A stretch of 44,415 nt of DNA from Flavobacteriaceae bacterium UBA3179 (GCA_002364245.1 DEXR01000007.1:120815-165229); one strand, 5' to 3'; positions 32,713-42,314 are shown, counted from the stretch's first letter. Notes: a model not told the origin generated them from the letters alone. Program-made: numbers and translations.

Positions 32713-35556
32713 CTATTGTTGCTCCTCTGGCATTAAGATTCCCAATAAATAGTTTTTGTCTAGAATATCATTCGCCATTTTTTGAATATCTTTTTCGTTT
32801 AAAGCATTGATTGCTTTTCCATAATCAACCAAGTTTAAAGCATCTCTGTTTTCTACTGCGGCCGTTATCATAGAAGAAAGCCAGTATTTATTTTCTTTCA
32901 AGCTTTCTTTATGCTCCAATAAATAGGTTTCTTTTACTTTAGCCAAGTCTTTATCTGTTGGGCCTTCAGTTTTTATTTTTTCTACTTCGGCCAAGGTAGC
33001 TTTTATCAGTTTATCTACATTTTCGGGACCACAAGGAAATGTTATGGTGAACGTAGTTTCATCATAAGGGATTTTTTTGAAATTGCCTCGAGCTCCAGCT
33101 CCATATACTCCACCTTCTTCTTCTCGAAGTTTTTCAATTAGTTTAATGCTCAATATTTCGCCCAAGGCTTTTATTTGCATTTCTTTTTCTGGAGAATAAG
33201 TTACATCATTTTCAATCCAAGAAATACTAACCAAGCTTTTAGGGTCGGTGCCTTTATTGATCACTTTTTTTCTAAAACTGTCTTCTTCCCGAAAATCATC
33301 TACCTTGAATGATTCGTTAGAATTGGTAGTAGGCAAGGAAGCAATGTATTTTTTTGAAAATTCTTTCAACTTGTCTTCATCCACATTTCCTACAAAGTAA
33401 AAATGAAAGTCCCCGGCATCGGCAAAACGTTGTTGGTATTTTTTATACGCAAGATCATAGTCGGAATTGTCCAACTTTTCAACTGTAGGAAAGCCTAAGT
33501 ACCTGTCGTTTCCTTTATTTTTATATTCTCCCAGTTTGTCTGAAAAATAAAACTGTGGATTGGACATTAGGTTTGCCAAAAAGCCTTTTTGTTTTAAAAC
33601 GAAAGAATTATAGGAGTCTTTGTTTTTGTTTAAATCGGTAAAATACAAATAGGTCATTTGAAAAAGCGTCTCCAAATCTTTAGGTGCTGCTTGGCCGCTT
33701 AAACCTTCGGTAAGATTTCTAATATAAGGTTTGACTGATGCAATTTTACCACTCATCAATTTTGTTAAATTGGTTTTTGTAAGACCGCCAATTCCGGCTT
33801 CGGGCAAACCTGGGTTTGCAAATGCAGTCGCTTTATATTCTGCATCTGAATAGAGGCTTGTCCCCCCAAAGCTAAAGGCCTCGAATAACACTTCGTCGTT
33901 TTTAAAATCGGTTGGTTTGTAAGTTACCGTGGCCCCATTGCTCAAAGTAAATGTGGTAGTGCCAAGTGTTTCATTTTTTTCTGTTTTGACAATGGAACCT
34001 GCGGGTTTTACATTTTCAACCAAGTTTTTGCGCACTTGTTCATCAAAGTAGGGTTCTATACTTGAGCTTTCTACTTGCTTTAACACATTCAATACATTTT
34101 CTTCTGTCACTTTCTTCAAACCTTCTTTTTCAGGTCCAGTTAGTATAATAACTCGGTTGTCTTTGTGTATAAACTGATTGATAAGTTCGTTTACTTCTTT
34201 AAGTTTAATGGTAGGCAATACTTTTTTTACGGTTTTGTATTCCCATTCAATACCAGGGATGGGTTCGTCTTCAAGAAAGTTGTTTACAAACTCATTGACC
34301 ATTTCACTGCTGTTTTGTTTATCACGATCGTTATAGCGTTTTTCAAGTTGAGCTAAAAATGATTTTTTTGCACGTTCAAACTCACCTTCTTGAAATCCGT
34401 GTAGTTTTACACGTTGGTTCTCTACTAACAAAGCTCTTAGCGCTTTTATTTGGCCAGTTTCACTGGTTGTTGCAATACTTTGATATGCGTTTTTACCTCT
34501 TGCAAAAGTGCCTCCGTAATATGTAAACCCAAAAACAAAAGGTGGGTTTTTACTGTCTTTAAGCTCAGTTAACCTGTTATTGATCATGGTTGAAAATAAG
34601 CTTTTGGCCAATTGTTCTTTGTAATCTGTTACGGTTTCTATTTTTGGAGCATCAAAAGTGTCTTTATAAACAACTTGAACACGTGAAAATGGAGTTTCTT
34701 TGTCGGTTGCTATAGATATTAAGGTCTCTTCATGGTTTGGAAGTTTAAACGATTTTCTCTCTTTTGGATTTTTCGCTTTTGCAATGGAACCAAAGTGCTT
34801 TTCAATCTTAGCTTTTAATGTTTCTACATCAAGATCGCCTACCGCTACTACTGCCATAAGGTCTGGGCGGTACCAATCTTTGTAAAAACTTCGGATATCT
34901 TCATAATCAAAATTTTCAAGGTTTTCTTTTGTGCCAATGGGTAAGCGTTCGGCATATTTTGAACCGTACATTAATTTGGGTAAATATTCTTGCATCATCC
35001 GTTTATCTGGGCCTAACCCTAAACGATATTCTTCTAATACCACACCACGCTCATCGTCAATGGCATCTTCTTTTAAGGTAGCATTATGCGCCCAGTCTTC
35101 AAGGATTTGAAAACCTTTTTCCAGTTTTTCAGAATCATTGCTAGGAATGGGCAATATATAGACTGTTTCATCAAAGCTTGTATAAGCATTTAGGTCAGCC
35201 CCAAATTTTACACCGATACTTTGTAAATAATCCACTAATTCATTTTTCTGAAAATTCTTTGTACCGTTAAAATTCATATGCTCCATAAAATGGGCAAGAC
35301 CTACCTGATTATCACTTTCTAAAATAGAACCGGCATTAACTACCAAACGCAGTTCTACTTTATCTTCTGGTTTTCCATTGTTCTGAATGTAATAGGTAAG
35401 ACCATTATCCAATTTTCCGGTTAAAACATCTGGGTTTACAGGAATTTCAGTACCATCTTTTGGTTTTGATTGTTCTTTAAAGTCTTTTTGAGCAATTGCA
35501 GTTGACGTTACGGTAAGCACCGCTGCAAAAGCCAATTTCATAAAGTTATACTTCAT
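32713..35556 (-). CDS. M16 family zinc metallopeptidase (PqqL-like), exported
   Basis: About 947 aa after correcting the start to ATG 35556 (MKYNFMKLAFAAVLTV); the longer frame begins with TTG. A signal peptide ends near TSTAIAQ. The active N-terminal M16 domain carries the inverted zinc motif in GLAHFMEHMNFNGT (HxxEH), with the third ligand expected in the ERGVVLEEYR segment. Further M16 halves follow (GDLDVETLKAKIEKHFG; the C-terminal VGNVDEDKLKEFSKKYIA lacks the metal site). Such proteins degrade peptides in the periplasm or at the surface. It is a single gene with its own downstream hairpin. Confidence 0.9.
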   Translation of the reverse strand: MKYNFMKLAFAAVLTVTSTAIAQKDFKEQSKPKDGTEIPVNPDVLTGKLDNGLTYYIQNNGKPEDKVELRLVVNAGSILESDNQVGLAHFMEHMNFNGTKNFQKNELVDYLQSIGVKFGADLNAYTSFDETVYILPIPSNDSEKLEKGFQILEDWAHNATLKEDAIDDERGVVLEEYRLGLGPDKRMMQEYLPKLMYGSKYAERLPIGTKENLENFDYEDIRSFYKDWYRPDLMAVVAVGDLDVETLKAKIEKHFGSIAKAKNPKERKSFKLPNHEETLISIATDKETPFSRVQVVYKDTFDAPKIETVTDYKEQLAKSLFSTMINNRLTELKDSKNPPFVFGFTYYGGTFARGKNAYQSIATTSETGQIKALRALLVENQRVKLHGFQEGEFERAKKSFLAQLEKRYNDRDKQNSSEMVNEFVNNFLEDEPIPGIEWEYKTVKKVLPTIKLKEVNELINQFIHKDNRVIILTGPEKEGLKKVTEENVLNVLKQVESSSIEPYFDEQVRKNLVENVKPAGSIVKTEKNETLGTTTFTLSNGATVTYKPTDFKNDEVLFEAFSFGGTSLYSDAEYKATAFANPGLPEAGIGGLTKTNLTKLMSGKIASVKPYIRNLTEGLSGQAAPKDLETLFQMTYLYFTDLNKNKDSYNSFVLKQKGFLANLMSNPQFYFSDKLGEYKNKGNDRYLGFPTVEKLDNSDYDLAYKKYQQRFADAGDFHFYFVGNVDEDKLKEFSKKYIASLPTTNSNESFKVDDFREEDSFRKKVINKGTDPKSLVSISWIENDVTYSPEKEMQIKALGEILSIKLIEKLREEEGGVYGAGARGNFKKIPYDETTFTITFPCGPENVDKLIKATLAEVEKIKTEGPTDKDLAKVKETYLLEHKESLKENKYWLSSMITAAVENRDALNLVDYGKAINALNEKDIQKMANDILDKNYLLGILMPEEQQ

Positions 35557-35607
35557 AATATACTGTTTGTTCAATTTGTGTAGTTAGTATTAGTTTTTTC
35601 TAAAATG

Positions 35608-36492
35608 TTACGATTTATTTTTCTTAGAACGAATCATCATTTCAAGCATATCCCACATTTCGTCTGGTACATCTTCAAGTAAGTTCATTTGTCCGGCACC
35701 TTTAAGCCATTCGCCACCATCAATTACAACTACTTCACCATTTAAATAAGCTGAAAAATCTGAAACTAAGTATGCTGCTAAATTTGCCAATTCTTGGTGG
35801 TCACCCACACGCTTTAAAGGTACTTTTTTAGCTAAATCAAATTTCTCTTTTAAATCGCCTGGTAATAATCGATCCCAGGCACCTTTGGTAGGGAACGGTC
35901 CTGGAGCAATCGCATTAAAACGAATTCCGTATTTGGCCCATTCTACCGCTAAAGAGCGGGTTAAGGCTAAAACGCCGGCTTTTGCAGTCGCACTAGGGAC
36001 CACGTAGGCAGATCCCGTAAAAGCGTAGGTTGTTACAATATTTAAAACGGTTTTGTTTTTTTCTTTTTTGTCAATCCAATGTTTTCCGAAAGCAAGGGTG
36101 CAGTTTTTTGTTCCTTTTAAAACAATATCGATAATGGTATCAAAAGCATTGGCTGAAAGGCGCTCAGTAGGGGAAATAAAGTTTCCTGCAGCGTTATTCA
36201 GTAATACATCGACAGTGCCAAATTCTTTAACGGAGGCTTGTACCATGGCTTCCACTTCATCATAATTACGAACATCACATTGTACAGGTAAAACAGTGCC
36301 GCCTGTCTGTTCTTCCAGTTCTTTTTTAACGGTTTCAAGTTTTTCGATGTTTCGGGAAGTAATCACCACATTGGCACCTAATTCTAAAAAGTAGGTGGTC
36401 ATCGATTTTCCCAATCCGCTACCACCACCGGTAACGACTATTGTTTTTCCTTTAAGTGCATCGTCACGAAGCATTTTTGCTGAAGTATCCAT
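35608..36492 (-). CDS. SDR family oxidoreductase (2,4-dienoyl-CoA reductase-like)
   Basis: A short-chain dehydrogenase of about 294 aa. The cofactor loop is TGGGSGLGKSM, NNAAGNFISPTERLSANAF is typical of dienoyl-CoA reductase-like members, and the C-terminal half has FNAIAPGPFPTKGAWDRL and YLNGEVVVIDGG. The usual catalytic Tyr of YxxxK is not clearly placed (the segment reads AYVVPSATAKAGVLALTRSL), as in the DECR group. A role in unsaturated fatty-acid beta-oxidation is inferred. The start is set at ATG 36492 because the longer frame begins with TTG and spans the probable promoter. Confidence 0.82.
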   Translation of the reverse strand: MDTSAKMLRDDALKGKTIVVTGGGSGLGKSMTTYFLELGANVVITSRNIEKLETVKKELEEQTGGTVLPVQCDVRNYDEVEAMVQASVKEFGTVDVLLNNAAGNFISPTERLSANAFDTIIDIVLKGTKNCTLAFGKHWIDKKEKNKTVLNIVTTYAFTGSAYVVPSATAKAGVLALTRSLAVEWAKYGIRFNAIAPGPFPTKGAWDRLLPGDLKEKFDLAKKVPLKRVGDHQELANLAAYLVSDFSAYLNGEVVVIDGGEWLKGAGQMNLLEDVPDEMWDMLEMMIRSKKNKS

Positions 36493-36511
36493 AGCTGTTT
36501 TTTTAGTCTTG

Positions 36512-36519
36512 TAAAAATA
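36512..36519 (-). promoter_or_regulatory. TATTTTTA -7-like box of the SDR gene
   Basis: One mismatch from TAnnTTTG, 19 bases before ATG 36492. It supports the shorter start of the SDR protein. Confidence 0.4.
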
Positions 36520-36559
36520 GGGAATCGCTTTCAATTAGTATGCGCGCATAGTAAAATAA

Positions 36560-37093
36560 TTAGCAGCTTTTCTTATAAGCCACACAATACTTAAACCGAT
36601 CATCCCCAATTAATTTTGGATGCTGAAAATCACCTGCATAATTCATCCCAATTTTCTGCATTACTTTTTGAGAAGGGATGTTTTTATCTGGGGTAAAAGC
36701 ATACACTTCTTTTAGATTGAATTTTGGTAAGGCGGCTTCCAAACAAGCTTTGGCTGCTTCAGTAGCATAGCCTTTTCCCCAAGCGCTGCGTTTTAAACGC
36801 CAACCCATATCTACGCAAGGAGTGAATTTACTTTCCCACGTTTGATTCATAAAACCTGTAAAACCGATAAATTCTGAAGTTTCTAATATATCAACAGCAA
36901 AATAGCAGTATCCGTGTAAAATGAAATGCTTTTGTAGTTTCTGAATGAGATTACCTGATTCTTCTTCTGAAAGTAAGCTAGGGAAGTATCGCATCACTTC
37001 AGGATCTTTGCCCATTTCTGTAAAGGGTTCAATATCTGAAGCTTGCCAATTTCGTAATCCTAATCGCTCTGTTTTCAGGATATAGTCTTTCAT
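36560..37093 (-). CDS. GNAT family N-acetyltransferase (RimJ/RimL-like)
   Basis: A 177-aa acetyl-CoA-dependent acyltransferase of the Acetyltransf_3 group: LKTERLGLRNWQASDIEPF at the N-terminus, EFIGFTGFMNQTWESKF mid-protein, then the acetyl-CoA loop KRSAWGKGYATEAAKACLEA and FTPDKNIPSQKVMQKIGM. The substrate may be a protein N-terminus or a small amine; it is unknown. It is last in the udk-mutB operon, and its ATG overlaps the mutB stop by one base. Confidence 0.85.
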   Translation of the reverse strand: MKDYILKTERLGLRNWQASDIEPFTEMGKDPEVMRYFPSLLSEEESGNLIQKLQKHFILHGYCYFAVDILETSEFIGFTGFMNQTWESKFTPCVDMGWRLKRSAWGKGYATEAAKACLEAALPKFNLKEVYAFTPDKNIPSQKVMQKIGMNYAGDFQHPKLIGDDRFKYCVAYKKSC

Positions 37094-39234
37094 TAATCTT
37101 CCACAGCATCAATTAAAACTTGTAGTATTTCAATGGCCGCATCACTTATCTTAGTTCCAGGGCCATACACAGCAGTAGCTCCAGCATCAAATAAATATTG
37201 ATAATCTTGTGATGGGATTACGCCTCCCACAATTACCATAATATCTTCGCGATCGTGTTTCTTTAATTCTTCAATAACCTGCGGAACCAAGGTTTTATGT
37301 CCTGCAGCTAATGAAGAAACCCCTAAAATATGTACATCGTTTTCAACCGCTTGTTTGGCTGCTTCAGCAGGTGTTTGAAATAAAGGGCCTATATCAACAT
37401 CGAACCCTACATCGGCATAACCGGTAGAAACTACTTTTGCACCACGGTCGTGACCGTCTTGCCCCATTTTTGCAATCATAATTCGGGGTCGACGCCCTTC
37501 TAATTCAGCAAATTGATCGGCCAATTCCCTTGCTTTGGCAAACGATGGATCTTTCTTTATTTCGTTACTATACACGCCGCTAACTGATTTTACTTGTGCT
37601 TTATACCTTCCAAACTCTTCTTCCAAAGCATCTGAAATTTCACCTAATGTAGCTCGTTCCCGGGCTGCATCTATGGCTAAAGCTAATAAATTTCCGTCAC
37701 CTGTTTTAGCACATTCAGTTAATTTTTGTAATGTTTCTTTTACTTTTTGAGTGTTTCGTTCTTTTTTAATGCGCTCTAAACGTTCTACTTGAGAGGTACG
37801 GACCTTTTGGTTATCCACATCTAAAATTTGAAGCGGATCTTCTTTTTCAAGTCGGTATTTGTTAGTTCCAACGATAACGTCTTGACCACTATCAATACGA
37901 GCTTGTTTTCTTGCAGAAGCTTCTTCAATACGCAATTTCGGAATCCCTTTTTCAATCGCTTTGGTCATACCGCCTAATTCTTCCACTTCTTCAATAAGTG
38001 CCCAAGCACTTTTTGCGATGTCATCAGTCAATTTTTCTACGTAGTAACTGCCTGCCCAAGGATCGACAGTTTTAGTGATTTCAGTTTCTTCTTGAAGGTA
38101 AATTTGTGTGTTTCGCGCAATTCTTGCTGAAAAATCAGTTGGTAAGGCGATTGCTTCGTCCAACGCATTCGTATGTAATGATTGCGTACCACCAAAAGCA
38201 GCAGCAGAAGCTTCAATACAGGTTCGAGCTACGTTGTTAAAAGGATCTTGTTCGGTTAAACTCCAACCACTGGTCTGGCAGTGTGTTCGAAGGGATAATG
38301 ATTTTGGATTTTTAGGGTTGAATCGTTTTACCAATTTAGCCCATAACATACGAGCGGCTCGCATTTTGGCAATTTCCATAAAATGGTTCATCCCAATCGC
38401 CCAGAAAAAAGATAGACGAGGGGCGAAGGTGTCAATATCCATCCCAGCATCGATACCGGTTTTAATATATTCTAATCCATCGGCCAAAGTGTATGCCAGC
38501 TCAATATCACAAGTAGCTCCCGCTTCTTGCATATGGTACCCTGAAATAGAAATAGAGTTAAAACGTGGCATATTGTTGGAAGTAAATTCAAATATGTCAC
38601 TAATAATTTTCATCGACGGCGTAGGCGGATAAATGTAGGTGTTCCGCACCATAAACTCCTTTAAAATATCGTTTTGGATGGTTCCTGCCAAGGCTTCGGG
38701 TGAAACGCCTTGTTCTTCGGCAGCGACAATATAAAATGCCATAATAGGTAAAACGGCACCATTCATGGTCATAGAAACGCTCATTTTGTCCAACGGAATT
38801 TGATCGAAAAGAATTTTCATGTCTTCAACCGAATCAATCGCAACTCCTGCTTTTCCTACGTCACCAAAAACACGTTCGTGATCACTATCATAGCCACGAT
38901 GCGTTGCCAAATCAAACGCTACCGAAAGACCTTTTTGTCCAGCAGCTAAGTTTCTACGGTAAAAAGCGTTACTTTCTTCCGCAGTTGAAAAACCTGCATA
39001 TTGACGGATGGTCCAAGGTCTACGAACATACATAGTAGAGTAGGGGCCTCGTAGATACGGTGAAATTCCGGCGGCAAACTCTAAATGATCTAAATTCTTT
39101 AAATCTTCAGCCGAATATCGGTTTTTAACATCGATTTTTTCAGCAGTGGTGTATGTTTTATTTGCTACGCTAGGTTTCGGACTTTTACTTTCCGTTTTTT
39201 TTAAGCTAATATGTTGAACATCTTTTCTACTCAT
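37093..39234 (-). CDS. mutB: methylmalonyl-CoA mutase large (alpha) subunit
   Basis: The B12-dependent catalytic subunit that interconverts methylmalonyl-CoA and succinyl-CoA. The 713 aa comprise an N-terminal TIM barrel ([53 protein letters not shown]) and a C-terminal cobalamin-binding domain (from about 575) with [14 protein letters not shown], the DxHxxG motif that supplies the His ligand to cobalt. It pairs with MutA. It follows a 61-aa membrane protein whose stop overlaps its start by 8 bases. A methylmalonyl-CoA epimerase gene is not in the window. Confidence 0.97.
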   Translation of the reverse strand: MSRKDVQHISLKKTESKSPKPSVANKTYTTAEKIDVKNRYSAEDLKNLDHLEFAAGISPYLRGPYSTMYVRRPWTIRQYAGFSTAEESNAFYRRNLAAGQKGLSVAFDLATHRGYDSDHERVFGDVGKAGVAIDSVEDMKILFDQIPLDKMSVSMTMNGAVLPIMAFYIVAAEEQGVSPEALAGTIQNDILKEFMVRNTYIYPPTPSMKIISDIFEFTSNNMPRFNSISISGYHMQEAGATCDIELAYTLADGLEYIKTGIDAGMDIDTFAPRLSFFWAIGMNHFMEIAKMRAARMLWAKLVKRFNPKNPKSLSLRTHCQTSGWSLTEQDPFNNVARTCIEASAAAFGGTQSLHTNALDEAIALPTDFSARIARNTQIYLQEETEITKTVDPWAGSYYVEKLTDDIAKSAWALIEEVEELGGMTKAIEKGIPKLRIEEASARKQARIDSGQDVIVGTNKYRLEKEDPLQILDVDNQKVRTSQVERLERIKKERNTQKVKETLQKLTECAKTGDGNLLALAIDAARERATLGEISDALEEEFGRYKAQVKSVSGVYSNEIKKDPSFAKARELADQFAELEGRRPRIMIAKMGQDGHDRGAKVVSTGYADVGFDVDIGPLFQTPAEAAKQAVENDVHILGVSSLAAGHKTLVPQVIEELKKHDREDIMVIVGGVIPSQDYQYLFDAGATAVYGPGTKISDAAIEILQVLIDAVED

Positions 39235-39412
39235 AACTATTAAAACTTCTAAATCCTAAATATACCGCAAATGCTACAAACAAAATAGCGGCAATAATCA
39301 TTATAATTCTATAATATTTCGATTTGCTTAAGGTGTCCCTTCTTATAAATAAGGCAAGACCTATAATAGCAAACCCAATGCCTAAGATTATTTCAAGTGC
39401 TTCTCGACTCAT
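39227..39412 (-). CDS. small two-helix membrane protein between mutA and mutB
   Basis: 61 aa with two predicted membrane segments, [15 protein letters not shown] and [19 protein letters not shown], joined by a basic loop ([12 protein letters not shown]). I do not recognise a family. Its ATG overlaps the mutA stop by 4 bases (ATGA) and its stop overlaps the mutB start by 8 bases. That tight coupling, in a position where a random ORF would be unlikely, supports it as a real gene. It may only serve to couple translation, or may be a membrane protein used by the cell-division or uridine kinase genes nearby; neither can be shown here. Confidence 0.68.
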   Translation of the reverse strand: MSREALEIILGIGFAIIGLALFIRRDTLSKSKYYRIIMIIAAILFVAFAVYLGFRSFNSYE

Positions 39413-40830
39413 GACTCTTGTTTTAAGCGTTCCTGTTCCGTTTGCTCTGCTAACCTTTTTTCAATAATAGGTTCAATAATTGTTTTTCTTGGCTTTGTTT
39501 TTACAAAAGGATAGAGGTCTAAATCCTCTTTCATACAATCTTCTGGATTGGTATGGTAGTTTGTTCCTACTAACTTCAGCTTTCCTCCGTCGTAAAGTTT
39601 TTGCTCCTTTTCGGCACTTTCTTTAATTTTTTGTTGAACTTTCCCTTCTTTCAACTGTTGTAGAAATCCGCCACCTTTTTCAATGGTTTTAAATAATTCC
39701 AGTGCTTTTTCGGCGAGTTCGTCGGTTAAGCTTTCTATGTAGTATGTTCCATCGGCTGCATTGCTAACCGTATCAAAATAGCTTTCTTCTTTCAATACCA
39801 ACAGTTGGTTACGGCTTATGCGCTCTCCAAATTCATTGCTTTTGTGGTATAACGCATCGTACGGTAAATTACAAATAGTGTCGGCACCGCCTAATACGGC
39901 ACTCATACATTCCGTAGTGGTTCGTAACATATTCACGTTATAATCGTATAAGGTCTTATTGCGTTTTGAAGGGACGGCAATAATGTGGCATGTTTCAGAA
40001 ATTTTATATTCTGAAGCTAGTGCGGCGTATAATTTTCGAAGCGCCCTGATCTTTGCGATTTCAAAAAAGTAGTTAGAACCTATGGCGACTTTGAAAGTGA
40101 TTTCAAGAGATTGTTGTGAGTTTGACCCTTCGACTTTAGCCTGTCCTGAGTTTATCGAAGGGCTCAGGGTGACATTGTCAAAATGATTTAAATATTCATT
40201 GGCGTGAGAAAGTGCATAGGCTAATTGTTGTACTATCGTTGCTCCAGCATTTTGATAGCCGGTTGTATCAACGCTTATAATTGCTTCGGAAGAATTTTCA
40301 GAAAGAATATTTTCTAAAATTTTATGGTCTTCTTTTAAATTATGAAACCAGTTTCCCGAAAGGGTGAGATTTCCTATTAAATCAATATTGTAATAAACAG
40401 TAGCTTTTTTTTCAGAAAGAAACTGCTTTAGTTTACTAAAAAAGTTTTCTGAAAGAAATGTTAGCTTGAAATAGATTGTGGTTTTGTTAAAAGGAAACGC
40501 TTTGAATATTTTTTTAATATCAAATTCATTTTCTGCTTCAAAAATAATCGCTTCTGCACCTCTTTCTATGGCGTCGATTGCTAAATTATTGGCAATTGCT
40601 TCGTCATCAATAAAAATGTGCTGTGCAATATTCCAAGTACTAGGTTGCCCGGGAATAGGGGTAAAGGCTTTTTCAAAATCATCCGGATGGTAAAACGGTT
40701 TTACGTGAATACCTTCCCGACTTTGCCAAACGAGCGTTTCGTTATAATCGGCACCTTTTAGGTCGGCTTGTATTTTTTGCTTCCACTCTCTGGCAGAAAC
40801 AGAATCAAAATCTTTAAATAAATCACTCAT
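39409..40830 (-). CDS. mutA: methylmalonyl-CoA mutase small (beta) subunit, with in-frame palindromic insertion
   Basis: A 473-aa partner of MutB, with the mutase barrel fold but no cobalamin domain, so it is structural. Motifs: WKQKIQADLKGADYNETLVW at the N-terminus, ITFKVAIGSNYFFEIAKIRA near 245, RTTTECMSAVLGGADTICNL near 305, and AADGTYYIESLTDELAEKAL. Residues about 220-236 (VTLSPSINSGQAKVEGS) are encoded by a palindromic element foreign to the rest of the gene, placed in a linker before ITFKVAIG. The start overlaps the ftsB-like gene by 8 bases. Confidence 0.93.
   Translation of the reverse strand: MSDLFKDFDSVSAREWKQKIQADLKGADYNETLVWQSREGIHVKPFYHPDDFEKAFTPIPGQPSTWNIAQHIFIDDEAIANNLAIDAIERGAEAIIFEAENEFDIKKIFKAFPFNKTTIYFKLTFLSENFFSKLKQFLSEKKATVYYNIDLIGNLTLSGNWFHNLKEDHKILENILSENSSEAIISVDTTGYQNAGATIVQQLAYALSHANEYLNHFDNVTLSPSINSGQAKVEGSNSQQSLEITFKVAIGSNYFFEIAKIRALRKLYAALASEYKISETCHIIAVPSKRNKTLYDYNVNMLRTTTECMSAVLGGADTICNLPYDALYHKSNEFGERISRNQLLVLKEESYFDTVSNAADGTYYIESLTDELAEKALELFKTIEKGGGFLQQLKEGKVQQKIKESAEKEQKLYDGGKLKLVGTNYHTNPEDCMKEDLDLYPFVKTKPRKTIIEPIIEKRLAEQTEQERLKQES
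40123..40173 (-). repeat. palindromic repeat element inside mutA
   Basis: 51 bases, exactly 17 codons. Two inverted pairs are perfect on either strand: CCCTTCGA (40126-40133) with TCGAAGGG (40155-40162), and CCTGAG (40145-40150) with CTCAGG (40163-40168). The pairs interlock, so RNA could switch between hairpins or form a pseudoknot. The wording of its halves (CCTGAG...TCGAAGGG type) resembles a dispersed palindrome common in Bacteroidota and other genomes. This is the only copy in the window. Confidence 0.72.
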
Positions 40831-41158
40831 CGTCTTCCTTGTTTTTAAGGCTGTCTTCGTGTTCTATAATATAAATATCTTCGTTCTCTCTTTTAAGATA
40901 GTATTTTTCGCGTGCAAACTTTTCAACTTCGTCACTATCTTTCATTTTTTCGATAAACGCTTTGTCTTTTTCTATTTCAGTTTTATAAAATTCAGCATTT
41001 TCTTGTAATCCTTTAATGTCTTCATCCAATTCATCATGAATAAACCACGAATTGGTATCGAAAAAAATCATCCATGTCAGAAATACCAAAACAATGAGCA
41101 TGTATTTGTTGCTCAGTATTTTGAACCATTTTTTTTGTTTTATTTCTGAAAATTTCAC
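40823..41158 (-). CDS. septum formation initiator family protein (FtsB/DivIC-like)
   Basis: A 111-aa bitopic membrane protein: short basic cytoplasmic N-terminus (KQKKWFKILSNK), one membrane helix (YMLIVLVFLTWMIFF), then a periplasmic coiled coil (LDEDIKGLQENAEFYKTEIE) and the family's VEKFAREKYYLKREND-like end. FtsB/DivIC proteins recruit and regulate septal wall synthesis with FtsL and FtsQ. The start is GTG 41158, overlapping the udk stop by 4 bases (GTGA). The acidic C-terminal tail (HEDSLKNKEDDE) is short. Confidence 0.87.
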   Translation of the reverse strand: MKFSEIKQKKWFKILSNKYMLIVLVFLTWMIFFDTNSWFIHDELDEDIKGLQENAEFYKTEIEKDKAFIEKMKDSDEVEKFAREKYYLKRENEDIYIIEHEDSLKNKEDDE

Positions 41159-41775
41159 GATTCGTTTTTTCCTAATTTTTGATTGATGATGCTTCGTATT
41201 AAATTAACGGCAACCGTATTATATTTATTGGTAGGGATAATAATATCGGCAAATTCTTTTGTTGGTTCAATGAACTGCTGATGCATAGGTTTCAAGGTGG
41301 TTTGGTAGCGGGTTAACACTTCATCCAAATCCCTGCCTCGTTCTGCGATATCCCGTTTTAACCTTCGTATTAAACGCTCATCACTATCGGCGTGAACAAA
41401 TATTTTAATATCGAACAACTCCCGAATGTCTGGGTGGGTTAATATTAAAATCCCTTCTACAATAACCACTTTTCTTGGATGCGTGGTAACGGTTTCTCCA
41501 GTTCGGTTATGATCTACAAAACTATAGACTGGTTGTTCAAAACTGTTTCCATCTTTCAGTTCTTTTAAATGATTCACTAACAAGTCGAAATCAATGGCTT
41601 GTGGATGGTCAAAATTTATTTTTACCCGTTCTTCAAGCGATAAGTGAGAAGTATCTTTATAATATGAATCTTGCGAGATGATACAAACTTCATCTGCTGG
41701 TAATTCTTCAACAATTTGTTGCACAACGGTTGTTTTTCCACTTCCAGTACCGCCGGCAATGCCAATTATGAGCAT
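41155..41775 (-). CDS. udk: uridine kinase
   Basis: Phosphorylates uridine and cytidine in pyrimidine salvage. 206 aa with the P-loop GGTGSGKTT at residues 8-16, SQDSYYKD near 35, NFDHPQAIDF near 54 and VVIVEGILIL near 100, followed by the RLIRRLKRDIAERGRD lid. It is the first gene of the udk-ftsB-mutA-TM-mutB-GNAT operon, in which every junction overlaps. The promoter is at 41792-41799. Confidence 0.96.
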   Translation of the reverse strand: MLIIGIAGGTGSGKTTVVQQIVEELPADEVCIISQDSYYKDTSHLSLEERVKINFDHPQAIDFDLLVNHLKELKDGNSFEQPVYSFVDHNRTGETVTTHPRKVVIVEGILILTHPDIRELFDIKIFVHADSDERLIRRLKRDIAERGRDLDEVLTRYQTTLKPMHQQFIEPTKEFADIIIPTNKYNTVAVNLIRSIINQKLGKNES

Positions 41776-41791
41776 GTTTTTTTAGTTTTTA

Positions 41792-41799
41792 CAAAAGTA
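41792..41799 (-). promoter_or_regulatory. TACTTTTG -7 box of the udk-mutB operon
   Basis: An exact TAnnTTTG match on the minus strand, 16 bases before the udk ATG. No TTG appears at -33. Confidence 0.6.
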
Positions 41800-41852
41800 G
41801 GGATTAAATAAGAATATAGGATATAGCGGACAGAATAAAGAAAAGTCTTTAT

Positions 41853-42314
41853 CTACTTTTTAATATTTGCTACTTCTTCTTCTGTAACTGGTTTGTCTTG
41901 TGTATTTCCCCAAGAGGTCATCACGTAGTTTAAAACATCGGCAACTTCTTTGTCGCTCAACCCCATAGGAACCATGACACCATCGTACTTTTTACCGTTA
42001 ACTTCAATTTCTCCACTTTGGCCATATTTTACTGCATGAATGCTTTCTTCCCTTTTTTCGGTTAACCAATTAGATCCTGCCAAAGGCGGGAAAGTGTTTG
42101 GGACTCCTTTACCGTTTCCTAAGTGACATTGCATACAGAAATCGGTGTAGATAATGGCGCCATTTTCTTTACTGGCTTGTTGAGGTGTCCTCTTTTCTTG
42201 CGACATTTCAGCCGTAGTGTTTCCAATTTTTATGGGTTCTTTTTTCTCTTTTTTTGAATCATTACAAGCGGTTAATATTATAAAAGTAAATAGAATTGCG
42301 GCAATTTTTTGCAT
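41853..42314 (-). CDS. c-type cytochrome lipoprotein
   Basis: 153 aa. A lipoprotein signal peptide ends FIILTAC with Cys 17. The heme-binding motif CMQCH is at residues 60-64, and VPMGLSDKEVADVLNYVMTS supplies the likely axial Met and closing helix of a cytochrome c class I domain. A charged linker (about 20-45) separates the lipid anchor from the domain. It lies 39 bases downstream of a sugar dehydrogenase gene and is probably its electron acceptor. Confidence 0.9.
   Translation of the reverse strand: MQKIAAILFTFIILTACNDSKKEKKEPIKIGNTTAEMSQEKRTPQQASKENGAIIYTDFCMQCHLGNGKGVPNTFPPLAGSNWLTEKREESIHAVKYGQSGEIEVNGKKYDGVMVPMGLSDKEVADVLNYVMTSWGNTQDKPVTEEEVANIKK

Noticed and set aside
34675..34690. 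CACGTG-centred sequence resembling half of a parS site
   Set aside because: Only the core and one flank match the parS pattern, and it lies inside the M16 coding region; other CACGTG sites in the window have no parS flanks.
38108..38632. 174-codon open frame on the plus strand opposite mutB
   Set aside because: It lies wholly antisense to a highly conserved gene, has no recognisable motif or promoter, and its openness follows from mutB codon use.
41835..41852. Seven-bp stem-loop (ATAAAGA/TCTTTAT) after the cytochrome c gene
   Set aside because: All but two pairs are A/T, there is no T tract on the relevant strand, and such stems are expected by chance in this composition.
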